Assembly: GCF_029360805.1 (NCBI RefSeq)
Contig: NZ_JARKNC010000006.1
Span: forward strand, 250,199-314,198
Reading direction: 5' to 3'
Length of the DNA stretch: 64,000 nucleotides
Source: Daejeonella sp. JGW-45
GTDB lineage: Bacteria > Bacteroidota > Bacteroidia > Sphingobacteriales > Sphingobacteriaceae
Part shown: one piece after another, positions 1 to 8,588 of the stretch
Layout: the number at the start of each line of letters is the position of its first letter
Numbering within the stretch: position 1 is the stretch's first letter
Translations under genes and position numbers: made by a program
Notes under the pieces: generated by a model
The model's input: the letters and a program-made list of their open reading frames with translations, nothing else
Database searches by the model: none
Told to the model about the DNA's origin: nothing

Positions 1-126
1 TTTCAGTAGATTTCGATTGGGTGTTTCCCGGTTCCCGATCGCAAGGATCTCATGCCCTTCTGAATGAAAATATCTGCAAAGAGCAGCCCCTACGAATCCA
101 TTGGCACCAGTGATCGCTATTTTCAT
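1..126 (-). CDS. NAD-dependent epimerase/dehydratase, N-terminal fragment
   Basis: Only the first 42 codons lie in the window; the gene runs off the left edge on the minus strand. It starts at an ATG (124-126) and reads MKIAITGANGFVGAALCRYF, with the TGANGFVG glycine-rich turn of an extended short-chain dehydrogenase Rossmann fold, followed by a basic/polar stretch after the second strand. The family includes nucleotide-sugar epimerases, dehydratases and other NAD(P)-dependent enzymes; the substrate cannot be told from this fragment. Confidence 0.75.
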   Translation of the reverse strand, partial: MKIAITGANGFVGAALCRYFHSEGHEILAIGNRETPNRNLLK

Positions 127-287
127 TTCTATAATTATTTTCAAAAGCAGTACTTCTGCCAAAGTAATAGAAGGATTCCAACCAAGACTAAATATTTCCT
201 CGAGTTTATTCTACTATTACATTAAATGAATGAGAATGTTTTAATTAAGATGCGAATTATGACGAAGAAAAAACGGAGGGGTAATAA

Positions 288-323
288 ACAAGAAACGCCG
301 CTCACAGGAGCGGCGTTTCTTGT
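288..323 (-). terminator. terminator behind glyS
   Basis: A perfect 16-bp stem (288-303 with 308-323) closes a 4-base loop, 13 bases beyond the glyS stop codon. The outer AAGAAA/TTTCTT part of the stem provides T-rich flanks in both directions. Confidence 0.8.
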
Positions 324-335
324 GTTAATCTGGTT

Positions 336-1796
336 TTATTTTAATAAATTCTTCCAGCTGACAAGGTCGCCTATGATCTTCTCCAGCTCATCAGAGCCAA
401 CACGTTCTTGCTGCATGCTATCTCTATGTCTTATAGTAACGGTATTATCTTCCAATGTCTGGTGATCAATAGTGATACAAAAAGGTGTACCAATGGCGTC
501 CTGCCTGCGGTAGCGTTTTCCTATGGAGTCTTTTTCGTCGTACTGAAGGTTGAAATCCAGCTTCAGGTTATCCATTATTTCTCTCGCTTTTTCAGGAAGG
601 CCGTCTTTTTTTGTAAGCGGCAATACCGCAGCCTTAACGGGTGCCAGGCAAGGGTGCAGTCTTAAGACAGTCCTTGAATCTTGTTTTTCTTCGGTGCTGA
701 GGTCTTGTTCTTCATATGCATTACACATGGTGAGCAAAAACATACGGTCCAATCCTATTGAAGTTTCAATAACATAGGGAACGTAGTTCTTATTCTCTAC
801 AGTATCAAAATACTGGAGCTTCTTTCCAGAGAATTTCTCATGCTGACTCAGATCAAAATCTGTCCTGCTGTGAATTCCCTCAACTTCTTTGAATCCAAAG
901 GGGAATTCAAACTCAATATCCACCGCAGCATTTGCATAATGTGCAAGCTTAACGTGATCATGAAAACGGTACTTTTCCGGCTTGGTACCTACAGCGAGAT
1001 GCCATTTTAGCCTGGATTCTTTCCAATGTGCGTACCATTGCATTTCTGTTCCGGGCTTTACGAAGAACTGCATTTCCATCTGTTCAAATTCGCGCATACG
1101 CATGATGAACTGACGGGCAATAACTTCATTTCTGAATGCTTTCCCAATTTGGGCAATTCCAAATGGAATTCGCATCCTGCCTGACTTTTGCACGTTAAGA
1201 AAGTTTACAAATATACCTTGGGCAGTTTCCGGACGCAGATAAACCTGATCGGAGTCTTCTGCCATAGCTCCCATCTGCGTAGAAAACATCAGATTGAACT
1301 GACGGACATCAGTCCAGTTACGAGTACCGGAAACCGGGCACACTATTTCATGCTGTTCGATTAGCGCTTTTAATGCCGGAAGATCATCAGCAGCCAGGGC
1401 CGCATCCATATCAGACTGCAGTTTATTTGCCTTATCAGCCTTACCGTCCTTTTCATAACGGGCTATCTTATCTTCAATTAAGTTGTCGGCACGGTACCGC
1501 TTCTTGGAATCTTTATTATCGATCATCGGGTCAGCAAAGCCATCCACGTGGCCGCTGGCTTTCCAGACCTTTGGATGCATAAAGATCGCTGAATCAATAC
1601 CCACGATGTTCTCGTTAAGCTGGACCATGGATTTCCACCAGTAAGTCTTGATGTTGTTTTTTAGTTCAGCACCCAGTTGTCCGTAATCATATACGGCGCC
1701 TAATCCATCATATATTTCGCTTGATTGAAATACAAAACCATACTCTTTGGTGTGGGATATAACGTTTTTAAATAGTTCGTCGTTGTTTTTGCTCAT
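336..1796 (-). CDS. glyS: glycyl-tRNA synthetase (dimeric type)
   Basis: This 486-residue class II aminoacyl-tRNA synthetase charges tRNA-Gly in the cytoplasm. It is the single-chain homodimer type, not the GlyQ+GlyS tetramer. Visible features are an early GLGAVYDYG segment, the motif 2 region around FRNEVIARQ and RMREFEQMEMQFF, a motif 3-like SIGLDRMF, and a C-terminal anticodon-binding domain from about residue 380 (HPCLAPVKAAVLPL). The reading frame is open 39 codons upstream, but ATG 1794-1796 (MSKNNDELF) is chosen because it begins the conserved domain. A TATCTTTG -7 element ends 7 bases before it, so any upstream start would lie outside the transcript. Transcribed divergently from gldA. 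Confidence 0.96.
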   Translation of the reverse strand: MSKNNDELFKNVISHTKEYGFVFQSSEIYDGLGAVYDYGQLGAELKNNIKTYWWKSMVQLNENIVGIDSAIFMHPKVWKASGHVDGFADPMIDNKDSKKRYRADNLIEDKIARYEKDGKADKANKLQSDMDAALAADDLPALKALIEQHEIVCPVSGTRNWTDVRQFNLMFSTQMGAMAEDSDQVYLRPETAQGIFVNFLNVQKSGRMRIPFGIAQIGKAFRNEVIARQFIMRMREFEQMEMQFFVKPGTEMQWYAHWKESRLKWHLAVGTKPEKYRFHDHVKLAHYANAAVDIEFEFPFGFKEVEGIHSRTDFDLSQHEKFSGKKLQYFDTVENKNYVPYVIETSIGLDRMFLLTMCNAYEEQDLSTEEKQDSRTVLRLHPCLAPVKAAVLPLTKKDGLPEKAREIMDNLKLDFNLQYDEKDSIGKRYRRQDAIGTPFCITIDHQTLEDNTVTIRHRDSMQQERVGSDELEKIIGDLVSWKNLLK

Positions 1797-1803
1797 AACA
1801 CGA

Positions 1804-1811
1804 CAAAGATA
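1804..1811 (-). promoter_or_regulatory. -7 promoter element of glyS
   Basis: TATCTTTG on the minus strand matches the Bacteroidota sigma-A -7 consensus TAnnTTTG. Only 7 bases separate it from the glyS ATG, which implies a leaderless or nearly leaderless mRNA. No clear -33 TTG is present; that region is occupied by a repeat arm (1819-1856). Confidence 0.6.
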
Positions 1812-1818
1812 GTAATGG

Positions 1819-1935
1819 AATCGAGAAACGAGATGCGAGAAGCGAGAAGATCTGAGGCACGGCTTGATATAACGGAATGTCTTTACCCGATTCCGAAAAA
1901 TCTCGTGTCTCATGTCTCGATTCTCGCTTCTATCC
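1819..1935. repeat. inverted repeat with CTCG-type tandem units
   Basis: Left arm 1819-1856 (GAGAAACGAGATGCGAGAAG and flanks) and right arm 1899-1935 (TCTCATGTCTCGATTCTCGC and flanks) are imperfect reverse complements. Each is built from repeated TCTCG/CGAGA words. They fill the divergent glyS-gldA intergenic region, and each arm ends within 1-8 bases of a -7 element. A related one-armed copy precedes pheT (11656-11693). Confidence 0.7.
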
Positions 1936-1936
1936 T

Positions 1937-1944
1937 TAACTTTG
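1937..1944 (+). promoter_or_regulatory. -7 promoter element of gldA
   Basis: TAACTTTG matches TAnnTTTG and lies 4 bases before the gldA ATG at 1949, predicting a leaderless transcript. The right arm of the CTCG-type repeat ends directly upstream. Confidence 0.5.
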
Positions 1945-1948
1945 AGCC

Positions 1949-2662
1949 ATGAGCATCTCCGTAACGAATCTTAGCAAAGATTATGGTCTGCAGAAAGCTG
2001 TGAACGGGATCTCGTTCGAAGCTGCTGCCGGGAAGGTTCTCGGGTTTTTAGGCCCTAATGGCGCAGGGAAATCAACGACGATGAAGATCCTGACGTGCTT
2101 TATTCCTCAGACATCCGGTACTGTAAAGGTTTGCGGATTTGATGTGAATGATAATCCTATGGAGGTTAAGCAGAACATAGGATACCTTCCCGAACATAAC
2201 CCTTTATATCTGGAAATGTATGTAAAGGAAGCACTTGGGTTTATTTGCGATATTCATCATATTGCCGACAAGCAAAACCGGATCAATGAAGTTATAGAAA
2301 TGACCGGACTTACGGGCGAACAGTTTAAAAAAATAGGGGCTTTATCGAAAGGTTACCGGCAGCGGGTAGGATTAGCCCAGGCCATCTTGCCGGATCCCCA
2401 GGTGCTGATATTGGATGAACCTACCTCGGGTCTCGATCCCAATCAGGTTGTGGGAATACGAAGCTTAATTAAGCAGCTCGGTAAAACTAAAACTGTGATA
2501 CTTTCTACACATATCATGCAGGAGGTAGAGGCTGTGTGTGACCAGGTCATTATTATCAATAAAGGACAGATAGTAGCGGATGACGAGTTAGGCATACTGA
2601 GAAAGAAATATCAGGGAAAGAGCCTGGAGGATATTTTTATCGAGTTAACGAACGTGAATTAG
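1949..2662 (+). CDS. gldA: gliding-motility ABC transporter ATP-binding protein GldA
   Basis: This 237-residue cytoplasmic ATPase would energise the GldFG permease. It shows Walker A GPNGAGKST (near residue 35), a Q-loop region around YLPEHNPLY, a variant signature LSKGYRQRV, Walker B VLILDEP and the switch histidine in STH. The closest family is GldA/CcmA-like ABC-2 exporter ATPases. In Flavobacterium johnsoniae GldA works with GldF and GldG; here all three genes are contiguous, with gldF starting 22 bases after the gldA stop. The rest of the gliding/type IX machinery is not in the window, so motility itself is not shown. Confidence 0.92.
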   Translation: MSISVTNLSKDYGLQKAVNGISFEAAAGKVLGFLGPNGAGKSTTMKILTCFIPQTSGTVKVCGFDVNDNPMEVKQNIGYLPEHNPLYLEMYVKEALGFICDIHHIADKQNRINEVIEMTGLTGEQFKKIGALSKGYRQRVGLAQAILPDPQVLILDEPTSGLDPNQVVGIRSLIKQLGKTKTVILSTHIMQEVEAVCDQVIIINKGQIVADDELGILRKKYQGKSLEDIFIELTNVN

Positions 2663-2684
2663 TACCAATTAAATCTGGAATCAA

Positions 2685-3413
2685 TTGTTAGCCATACTGT
2701 ATAAAGAAATATCAGGATTTTTCAGCTCGCTGGTAGCCTACATTACCATTGCCGCATTTCTTGTTGTTACCGGGCTTTTTCTATGGGTGTTTCCTGAATC
2801 AAGTATTCTTGATTATGGATATGCGGGTTTAGACAGCTTTTTTAATATTTCTCCTTACATCTTTATGTTCCTGATTCCGGCAATCACCATGCGCTCGCTT
2901 GCAGAGGAAAGAAAAGATGGTACATTCGAGCTATTAGTTACCAGGCCGGTTACAGACTGGGACATCCTGCTTGGCAAGTTTTTTGCGTCCCTGGTGATCG
3001 TTATTCTTACCTTGCTGCCCACCCTTGTGTATTATGTCACAGTATACCAACTGGGCGTTGTTAAGGGTAATGTAGATACGGGGGCGGTGATAGGCTCGTA
3101 CATCGGTCTGATATTGCTGGGCTCCGCATTTGTTAGTATAGGCTTGTTTGCTTCGTCATTAGGGAAAAATCAAATTATCGCATTTACCATCGCGGTGTTT
3201 TTATGCTTTATATGGTTCAGTGGATTTGATTCGTTCAGCCAGGTGCTATCCTTACGTCGCCTGGATAGCTTCTTAGTTGTAATAGGCATTAATCAGCATT
3301 ATCAGTCCATCAGCAGGGGGGTGCTGGATACGCGCGACCTCATTTACTTTTTGAGTCTGGACGCCATATTCTTATTATTTACCAAGACTGTTCTGGGGGC
3401 GAGGAAATGGTAA
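2685..3413 (+). CDS. gldF: gliding-motility ABC permease GldF
   Basis: A 242-residue inner-membrane ABC-2 type permease with about six hydrophobic segments. The first (SSLVAYITIAAFLVVTGLF) starts near residue 14. The conserved cytoplasmic stretch TMRSLAEERKDGTFELLVTR is typical of GldF and related exporters such as NosY-like permeases. The start is TTG at 2685; no ATG fits before the first membrane segment. The end overlaps gldG by 7 bases, which suggests translational coupling. Function follows from family and from gldA/gldG as neighbours; the transported substrate is unknown. Confidence 0.9.
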   Translation: MLAILYKEISGFFSSLVAYITIAAFLVVTGLFLWVFPESSILDYGYAGLDSFFNISPYIFMFLIPAITMRSLAEERKDGTFELLVTRPVTDWDILLGKFFASLVIVILTLLPTLVYYVTVYQLGVVKGNVDTGAVIGSYIGLILLGSAFVSIGLFASSLGKNQIIAFTIAVFLCFIWFSGFDSFSQVLSLRRLDSFLVVIGINQHYQSISRGVLDTRDLIYFLSLDAIFLLFTKTVLGARKW

Positions 3414-5092
3414 GGCAGAAGAAAAAGGATTTAATTTATGCGTTGGCATTTACATTACTTATTGCCCTGGCAAATATCATCTCTTCATTTTTCTTTACCA
3501 GGATTGACTTTACAAGTGAAAAGCGATATACCCTTTCTCCGCTAACGCGCGATATTCTGCAAAAGTTAGACGACAGGGTACAGGTTACGGTGTATCTGGA
3601 GGGCGATGATTTTCCTGCGGGCTTTAAGAGATTGAGAAGCTCTACATTTGATATCCTTACAGATCTGAAAGCCTATTCGGATGACAACCTGAGCTTTGAT
3701 TTCGTAAACCCGATGACTGGAAGCGAAGAGGAGCAACAGGAAAACTATCAGAAGCTATTAGAACAGGGTATTGAAGCAACGAACCTGAATATTACCACTG
3801 AGAGTGGAAACTCTCAAAAGATCGTCTTCCCGTCTGCGCTGATCAGCTATAAAGGGGTACAGCTTCCTGTAAAGCTTTTGCAGCCTCAGGCAGGTGTCGA
3901 TCCGCAGGAGGTGCTTAATAACTCAATCCAGAATCTTGAGTATGCTTTTGCCAGTGCAATAAAAAAAGTTAACAGCGGCGGCGCACAAAGAATCGGCTTT
4001 ACTGAGGGCCATGGCGAGTTAAGCGATCTGCAGCTGAGCGATGCGATGAACTCTCTTGCAAACTGGTCGGAAGTTGGACGTGTGGACCTGAGCACAATAA
4101 CTTTTGAGGGTCTCGACAAGTTAAAACTGCTTATTGTAGCCAAGCCAAGCAGCGAGTTTACCGAGGCTGAAAAATATAAGATCGACTATTTTGTAATGAA
4201 TGGCGGCCGTGTTTTATGGGCCATAGACCAGGTCTACGCCGAACTGGATAGCCTGCGCGGTGCCGAGGAGCAGTTGGCCTTCCCCCGGAAGCTAAACCTG
4301 GATGACATGTTTTTCAGGTATGGTGCCAGGATCAATTATGACCTGATCCTGGATATGAATAGTTCGCGTATTCCTCTTAAGATGGGAGACGCAGGGGGGC
4401 AGTCGCAGTTTGAGCTGGTACCCTGGCTTTTTTACCCCGTATTTGTACCGGTAACTGCTCATCCCATTGTTAAGAACCTGGACGGTATCCGTTCGGAATT
4501 TCCATCAAGTGTAGATATCATTGACGTAAAGGGTGTAAAAAGCGAAATCATCCTTTCTTCGTCGCCTTATAACCGCAAGCTGGACGTTCCCACATTACTA
4601 TCCCTGCAGATGGTAGACCAGGAACCTGATCCCAAGCTCTTCCAGGGTCCCTTAAGAGTTGCCGGTGTGCTCCTTGAAGGAGAATTTCCATCTGTTTTCA
4701 GGAACCGGCCGGTTCCTTCGGGAATAAACGGGCGGGTAAAAATTCCTGCGCAAAGCAAGTTCGGAAAGATGATGATCATCGCCGACGGTGATATCTTTAA
4801 AAACCAAGTGAACACAACAGATGGTTCGCACTATCCCCTAGGCTTTGACCGGTATACGCAAGAACAGTATGGCAATAAGAACTTTTTATTGAATACAGCG
4901 GACTATCTGATGGACGACTCGGGGATTATTGGATTAAGAAATAAGGAAGTCCGTCTGCGCTTACTGGATAAGGCCAAAATTAAAGCCGATAAAACGTTTT
5001 GGCAGGTAATAAATCTAGGTTTGCCCCTGATAATGTTGATAGCCTGCGGTATTTTTCAACATTACTTCCGTATTAGGAAGTATGCTCGTTAA
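3407..5092 (+). CDS. gldG: gliding-motility ABC transporter substrate-binding-like protein GldG
   Basis: 561 residues with one N-terminal membrane segment (LIYALAFTLLIALANIISSF, near residues 9-28), a large periplasmic region of the ABC-type uncharacterised transport family (GldG/DUF4350-like) and a C-terminal membrane anchor (VINLGLPLIMLIACGIFQHY) followed by a basic tail. The N-terminal ytLSpltrdiLqkLddrV segment is typical of GldG. It is the third gene of the gldA-gldF-gldG operon. It lacks any ATPase motif and is thought to form the periplasmic part of the complex. Confidence 0.9.
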   Translation: MVRQKKKDLIYALAFTLLIALANIISSFFFTRIDFTSEKRYTLSPLTRDILQKLDDRVQVTVYLEGDDFPAGFKRLRSSTFDILTDLKAYSDDNLSFDFVNPMTGSEEEQQENYQKLLEQGIEATNLNITTESGNSQKIVFPSALISYKGVQLPVKLLQPQAGVDPQEVLNNSIQNLEYAFASAIKKVNSGGAQRIGFTEGHGELSDLQLSDAMNSLANWSEVGRVDLSTITFEGLDKLKLLIVAKPSSEFTEAEKYKIDYFVMNGGRVLWAIDQVYAELDSLRGAEEQLAFPRKLNLDDMFFRYGARINYDLILDMNSSRIPLKMGDAGGQSQFELVPWLFYPVFVPVTAHPIVKNLDGIRSEFPSSVDIIDVKGVKSEIILSSSPYNRKLDVPTLLSLQMVDQEPDPKLFQGPLRVAGVLLEGEFPSVFRNRPVPSGINGRVKIPAQSKFGKMMIIADGDIFKNQVNTTDGSHYPLGFDRYTQEQYGNKNFLLNTADYLMDDSGIIGLRNKEVRLRLLDKAKIKADKTFWQVINLGLPLIMLIACGIFQHYFRIRKYAR

Positions 5093-5203
5093 ATTGTATA
5101 TTTTTACAGGTATTATTTACCAATTTACCTAAATTTTACCGGTTAACAGCTGATTAGGAACTACCGAAAAGCTTTACTATTATTGTTTTTCAGATATTTG
5201 AAC

Positions 5204-6328
5204 ATGAGATTTATAGTTTCTACATCTACCTTATTAAAACAGCTGCTTGCGGTTAACGGAGCATCCAGCAGCAGTACAGTTTTGCCTATTCTCGAGAATT
5301 TCCTCTTTGAGATTAAAGGCGGGACGCTGACGGTTTCGGCAACAGACCTTCAAACCAGCATGACGACCTCGCTGACGGTAGAATCTAAAGAAGACGGGAA
5401 GGTTGCGATTCCTTCAAAGATCCTCCTGGAAACCCTGAAAACATTGCCCGATCAGCCCATCTCTTTCTCTGTCGATGATAAAACTTTCTCGATTGAAATA
5501 AGTGCTGGCGATGGTAAGTATAAACTGAGCGGCGAAAATGGTGAGGACTTCCCTAAAATACCGGTTGTGGAAAATGCCTCATCTGTTACTATGCCTGCCT
5601 CTGTACTTGCAGAGGCTATTAATAAAACGCTTTTTGCCGTGAGTAGTGATGAGCTCCGCCCGGCTATGACTGGCGTTTACTGTCAACTGAGTCCTGAGCA
5701 TATTACTTTCGTAGCAACCGATGCGCATAAGCTTGTCCGCTACCGTCGACTGGATACAAAATCTGATTCGGCTACAACTTTTATTTTACCCAAAAAAGCG
5801 CTGACTTTACTAAAGTCGTCACTGCCTTCTGACGATGTCATTGTTTCCGTGGAGTATAACAGCACAAGTGCTTTCTTTAGATTTGGTAACATTAATCTTA
5901 TTTGCCGTCTGATAGATGAAAGGTATCCTGACTATGAAGCTGTAATTCCTAAAGACAATCCGAATAAATTAGTGATAGACAGGTCACTTTTCCTGAATTG
6001 CCTGAGAAGGGTTGTTATTTTTGCAAATAAGACAACTCACCAGGTAAGGTTGAAGATCACCGGCAGCGAGCTCAATATATCTTCCGAAGATATCGACTTT
6101 GCGAATGAAGCCCATGAACGCCTGAGCTGCCAGTATGAGGGAGAGGATATGGAGATCGGATTTAATGCGAAATTTCTTATTGAGATGTTAAATAACCTGA
6201 GTGGTGAGGAAGTTCTTCTTGAGATGAGCAGCCCTAACCGTGCCGGACTATTAATGCCGCAGACCCATGATGAACAGGAAGATGTCCTGATGCTGGTTAT
6301 GCCGGTAATGCTTAATACCTACGCATAA
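5204..6328 (+). CDS. dnaN: DNA polymerase III sliding clamp, beta subunit
   Basis: This 374-residue protein should form the homodimeric ring that tethers DNA polymerase III to DNA. Three repeated clamp domains are visible: about 1-118, 125-245 (RPAMTGVYCQL, FVATDAHKLVRYRR) and 250-374, ending with LLMPQTHDEQEDVLMLVMPV, the canonical C-terminus. The frame is open for seven further codons from a TTG, but ATG 5204 gives the usual MRFIVSTSTLL start. No dnaA is adjacent, so dnaN does not mark the replication origin here. Confidence 0.97.
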   Translation: MRFIVSTSTLLKQLLAVNGASSSSTVLPILENFLFEIKGGTLTVSATDLQTSMTTSLTVESKEDGKVAIPSKILLETLKTLPDQPISFSVDDKTFSIEISAGDGKYKLSGENGEDFPKIPVVENASSVTMPASVLAEAINKTLFAVSSDELRPAMTGVYCQLSPEHITFVATDAHKLVRYRRLDTKSDSATTFILPKKALTLLKSSLPSDDVIVSVEYNSTSAFFRFGNINLICRLIDERYPDYEAVIPKDNPNKLVIDRSLFLNCLRRVVIFANKTTHQVRLKITGSELNISSEDIDFANEAHERLSCQYEGEDMEIGFNAKFLIEMLNNLSGEEVLLEMSSPNRAGLLMPQTHDEQEDVLMLVMPVMLNTYA

Positions 6329-6353
6329 AGAGAATTTAACTTGACTTAAAACG

Positions 6354-6381
6354 GGCCTGATTTTTGAATCAGGCCTTTTTT
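6354..6381 (+). terminator. terminator behind dnaN
   Basis: A 9-bp stem GGCCTGATT/AATCAGGCC (6354-6362 and 6367-6375) with a 4-base loop is followed by six T residues. It lies 25 bases past the dnaN stop. Confidence 0.9.
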
Positions 6382-6452
6382 GTTTGTGCGCGTTTGTAAT
6401 AATCTATGCATCTAACGCGTACTAGTTAGATAATCTATTAATAAATCAAATT

Positions 6453-7157
6453 ATGAAAACATCAATTTTAAGCAGAATGAAACGGGCAAGTATTTTCTTT
6501 ATAGCCCTAACGGCCCTGACAGTTTTTTTAACATCATGCAGTAAAAATGATGACGATGAGGTGCTTACAGGACAGGCCAAAGTTATGATCGTTAACTCAG
6601 CATCCGGTTCCGCGGCCCAGGATTTTTATCTTGAAGGTACTAAAGTAAATACCGAAGCGGTAGCATATTCACAAAGTACGGCCTACATTTCTGTGCCTGT
6701 TGGCTACGATCGTAAGGCAGAATTTAGAAATACAGGGTCGACCACAGCAAACTTTACCGGCTATGTGGACATCTTACCTAATCAAAACTACACATTTTTC
6801 TATACTGCCTCAGCTGATGGAACAGGGAACAGCAGCGCCGTGTTCAGAGATGAAACAACCAGCCCTTCTCCGAGCAAGGCCCGGGTTCGATTTGTAAACG
6901 CCGCTTCCGGGCTAACGACAGCTAACCTGCTTATTGCAAACGGAGCTACGATCGCTTCAAATATAGCATTTGGTACAGCGTCAAGTTTTAGCGATGTAGA
7001 TCCGGGGACCCTTAGCCTGCAAACTGGTCTGGCGGCAGGAGGAACAGCAGCCGTCAATCTTGGAAGCTTTACATTGCAACCCGGTAAGATATATACGATC
7101 TATACGTCGGGTTCGCTGACAAGCAGCGTAACTGCCTCCCTGATTACACATAACTAA
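6453..7157 (+). CDS. DUF4397 lipoprotein
   Basis: 234 residues. An N-terminal signal peptide ends in the lipobox LTSC (Cys near residue 29) followed by SKNDDDE, so it is probably a lipidated, outer-membrane or surface-attached protein. The mature part has two DUF4397-like beta-sandwich repeats: VMIVNSASGSAAQDFYLEG at about 44-62 and VRFVNAASGLTTANLLI at about 144-160. These domains are common in secreted Bacteroidota proteins and have no established biochemical function. ATG 6453 is used; an in-frame ATG eight codons later is possible. Monocistronic between two terminators. Confidence 0.85.
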   Translation: MKTSILSRMKRASIFFIALTALTVFLTSCSKNDDDEVLTGQAKVMIVNSASGSAAQDFYLEGTKVNTEAVAYSQSTAYISVPVGYDRKAEFRNTGSTTANFTGYVDILPNQNYTFFYTASADGTGNSSAVFRDETTSPSPSKARVRFVNAASGLTTANLLIANGATIASNIAFGTASSFSDVDPGTLSLQTGLAAGGTAAVNLGSFTLQPGKIYTIYTSGSLTSSVTASLITHN

Positions 7158-7180
7158 TTATAATCAAATTGCAATAAAAC

Positions 7181-7219
7181 AGAAAACTCAGGTCTTTTAG
7201 CCTGAGTTTTCTATTTTTG
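7181..7219 (+). terminator. terminator overlapping the dedA promoter
   Basis: A 12-bp perfect stem AGAAAACTCAGG/CCTGAGTTTTCT (7181-7192, 7201-7212) is followed by ATTTTTG. The last 8 bases, TATTTTTG (7212-7219), also match the -7 consensus TAnnTTTG and probably serve the first dedA gene, 20 bases downstream. Terminator and promoter therefore seem to share sequence. Confidence 0.8.
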
Positions 7220-7239
7220 TCAAAATTTAAAAACGACTC

Positions 7240-7893
7240 TTGGAACTAATTCAACAGCTTCTCGATTTTATTCTCCATATCGACCAGCATTTAATTGAAA
7301 TTGTTCGGGAATACCAAACCTGGACTTACCTCATACTTTTCCTTATAATCTTTGCAGAAACGGGCTTTGTGGTGACGCCCTTTTTGCCGGGCGATTCGCT
7401 CCTTTTTGCTGCGGGCGCAATAATTGCAAAGCCTGAAAGCGGACTGAATATTTTCATTATGTGCCTGCTTTTAATTGTAGCTGCCATTTTGGGAGATCTT
7501 GTGAACTACCACATTGGTAATTACATTGGCCCGAAGGCCTTTAGCGGTAAGTACAAATGGCTTAAAACCGAATATCTTGAGAAAACCCAAAAGTTTTATA
7601 TCAAGCATGGCGGCAAAACTATCATATATGCCCGCTTTATCCCGATAGTGCGGACTTTTGCACCGTTTGTAGCCGGTATCGGAACTATGAGTTACAGCCG
7701 CTTCGCCTCCTATAACGTGGTAGGAGGAGTGATATGGGTTGTATCATTTTTATTTATCGGATACTTTTTCGGTGGACTTCCTGTAATAAAGGACAATTTT
7801 ACTTATGTCATATTCGGAATTATTATCTTATCTATTCTGCCGCCGATCGTAGAAATATTCCGGGAACGACGCAGGAAGTCTGCCGGGATATAG
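7240..7893 (+). CDS. DedA family (VTT domain) membrane protein
   Basis: 217 residues. The DedA signature is clear: FAETGFVVTPFLPGDSLLF (about 39-57), the re-entrant and membrane segments of the VTT domain, and RFIPIVRTFAPFVAG with the conserved arginines near 127-133. DedA proteins act in the inner membrane; several are flippases recycling undecaprenyl phosphate or lipids, and they affect envelope integrity. The start is TTG 7240, since no ATG precedes the conserved part. A close paralogue follows 38 bases after the stop. Confidence 0.9.
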   Translation: MELIQQLLDFILHIDQHLIEIVREYQTWTYLILFLIIFAETGFVVTPFLPGDSLLFAAGAIIAKPESGLNIFIMCLLLIVAAILGDLVNYHIGNYIGPKAFSGKYKWLKTEYLEKTQKFYIKHGGKTIIYARFIPIVRTFAPFVAGIGTMSYSRFASYNVVGGVIWVVSFLFIGYFFGGLPVIKDNFTYVIFGIIILSILPPIVEIFRERRRKSAGI

Positions 7894-7931
7894 CACCTCA
7901 CATTTCTGTTAATCATTAATCACCCGAATCC

Positions 7932-8588
7932 TTGGAATTTATAATCGAGCTTTTTGATATCATTCTTAATATTGATAAGTACCTTGTTAAAATAGTTAAC
8001 GATTACCAGACCTGGACCTATCTGATAATCTTTCTTATCATATTTGCCGAGACTGGATTTGTAGTAACGCCTTTTCTTCCCGGCGACTCACTGCTCTTCG
8101 CCGTAGGGGCGCTTATCGCTAAAGGGGGTACCGGCCTGGATATTTATATAATGGGCTTACTTTTAATTGCCGGGGCCATAATGGGAAACACTGTTAACTA
8201 CTTTCTGGGAAATTATTTCGGTCCTAAGGTGTTTAAGCCGAATAACCGCGTTCTTAAGGTCGATTACTATAATAAGACGCAGGACTATTTTGATAAAAAA
8301 GGCGGTAGTATGCTTATTATTAGTCGCTTCATGCCTATTTTCAGAACAGTAACCCCTTTTGTAGCCGGCGTTGGTAAAATGAACTTTGGCCAGTTTACTT
8401 ATTACAACGTTGTTGGAGGTGTCCTTTGGATAGTCAGCTTTCTGGGGCTAGGCTTTATATTCGGTAATATACCGTTCATTAAGGATAACTTTACCTACGT
8501 GATGCTCGTGATCATCGTGCTGACGATCATGCCGGCAGTATTTGCGGCAATCAAAGCGCGCAGAACTATGGGCGAGAAAGAAGTTTAA
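7932..8588 (+). CDS. DedA family (VTT domain) membrane protein, tandem paralogue
   Basis: 218 residues and closely similar throughout to the preceding gene: YQTWTYLI-FLIIFAETGFV, PFLPGDSLLFAVGALIAK, RFMPIFRTVTPFVAGVG and the shared C-terminal IKDNFTYV. It also starts with TTG (7932) and probably shares its transcript. The pair appears to be a tandem duplication that has since diverged, so substrate specificity may differ. The stop overlaps the stop of the convergent S1/P1-like gene by 4 bases, leaving no room for a terminator. Confidence 0.9.
   Translation: MEFIIELFDIILNIDKYLVKIVNDYQTWTYLIIFLIIFAETGFVVTPFLPGDSLLFAVGALIAKGGTGLDIYIMGLLLIAGAIMGNTVNYFLGNYFGPKVFKPNNRVLKVDYYNKTQDYFDKKGGSMLIISRFMPIFRTVTPFVAGVGKMNFGQFTYYNVVGGVLWIVSFLGLGFIFGNIPFIKDNFTYVMLVIIVLTIMPAVFAAIKARRTMGEKEV

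Noticed and set aside
226..465. A small plus-strand open frame at the left edge
   Set aside because: It runs through the glyS terminator hairpin and into the end of glyS on the other strand.
5204..6328. dnaN as a marker of the replication origin
   Set aside because: No dnaA, no cluster of DnaA boxes nearby; dnaN and dnaA are often apart in Bacteroidota.
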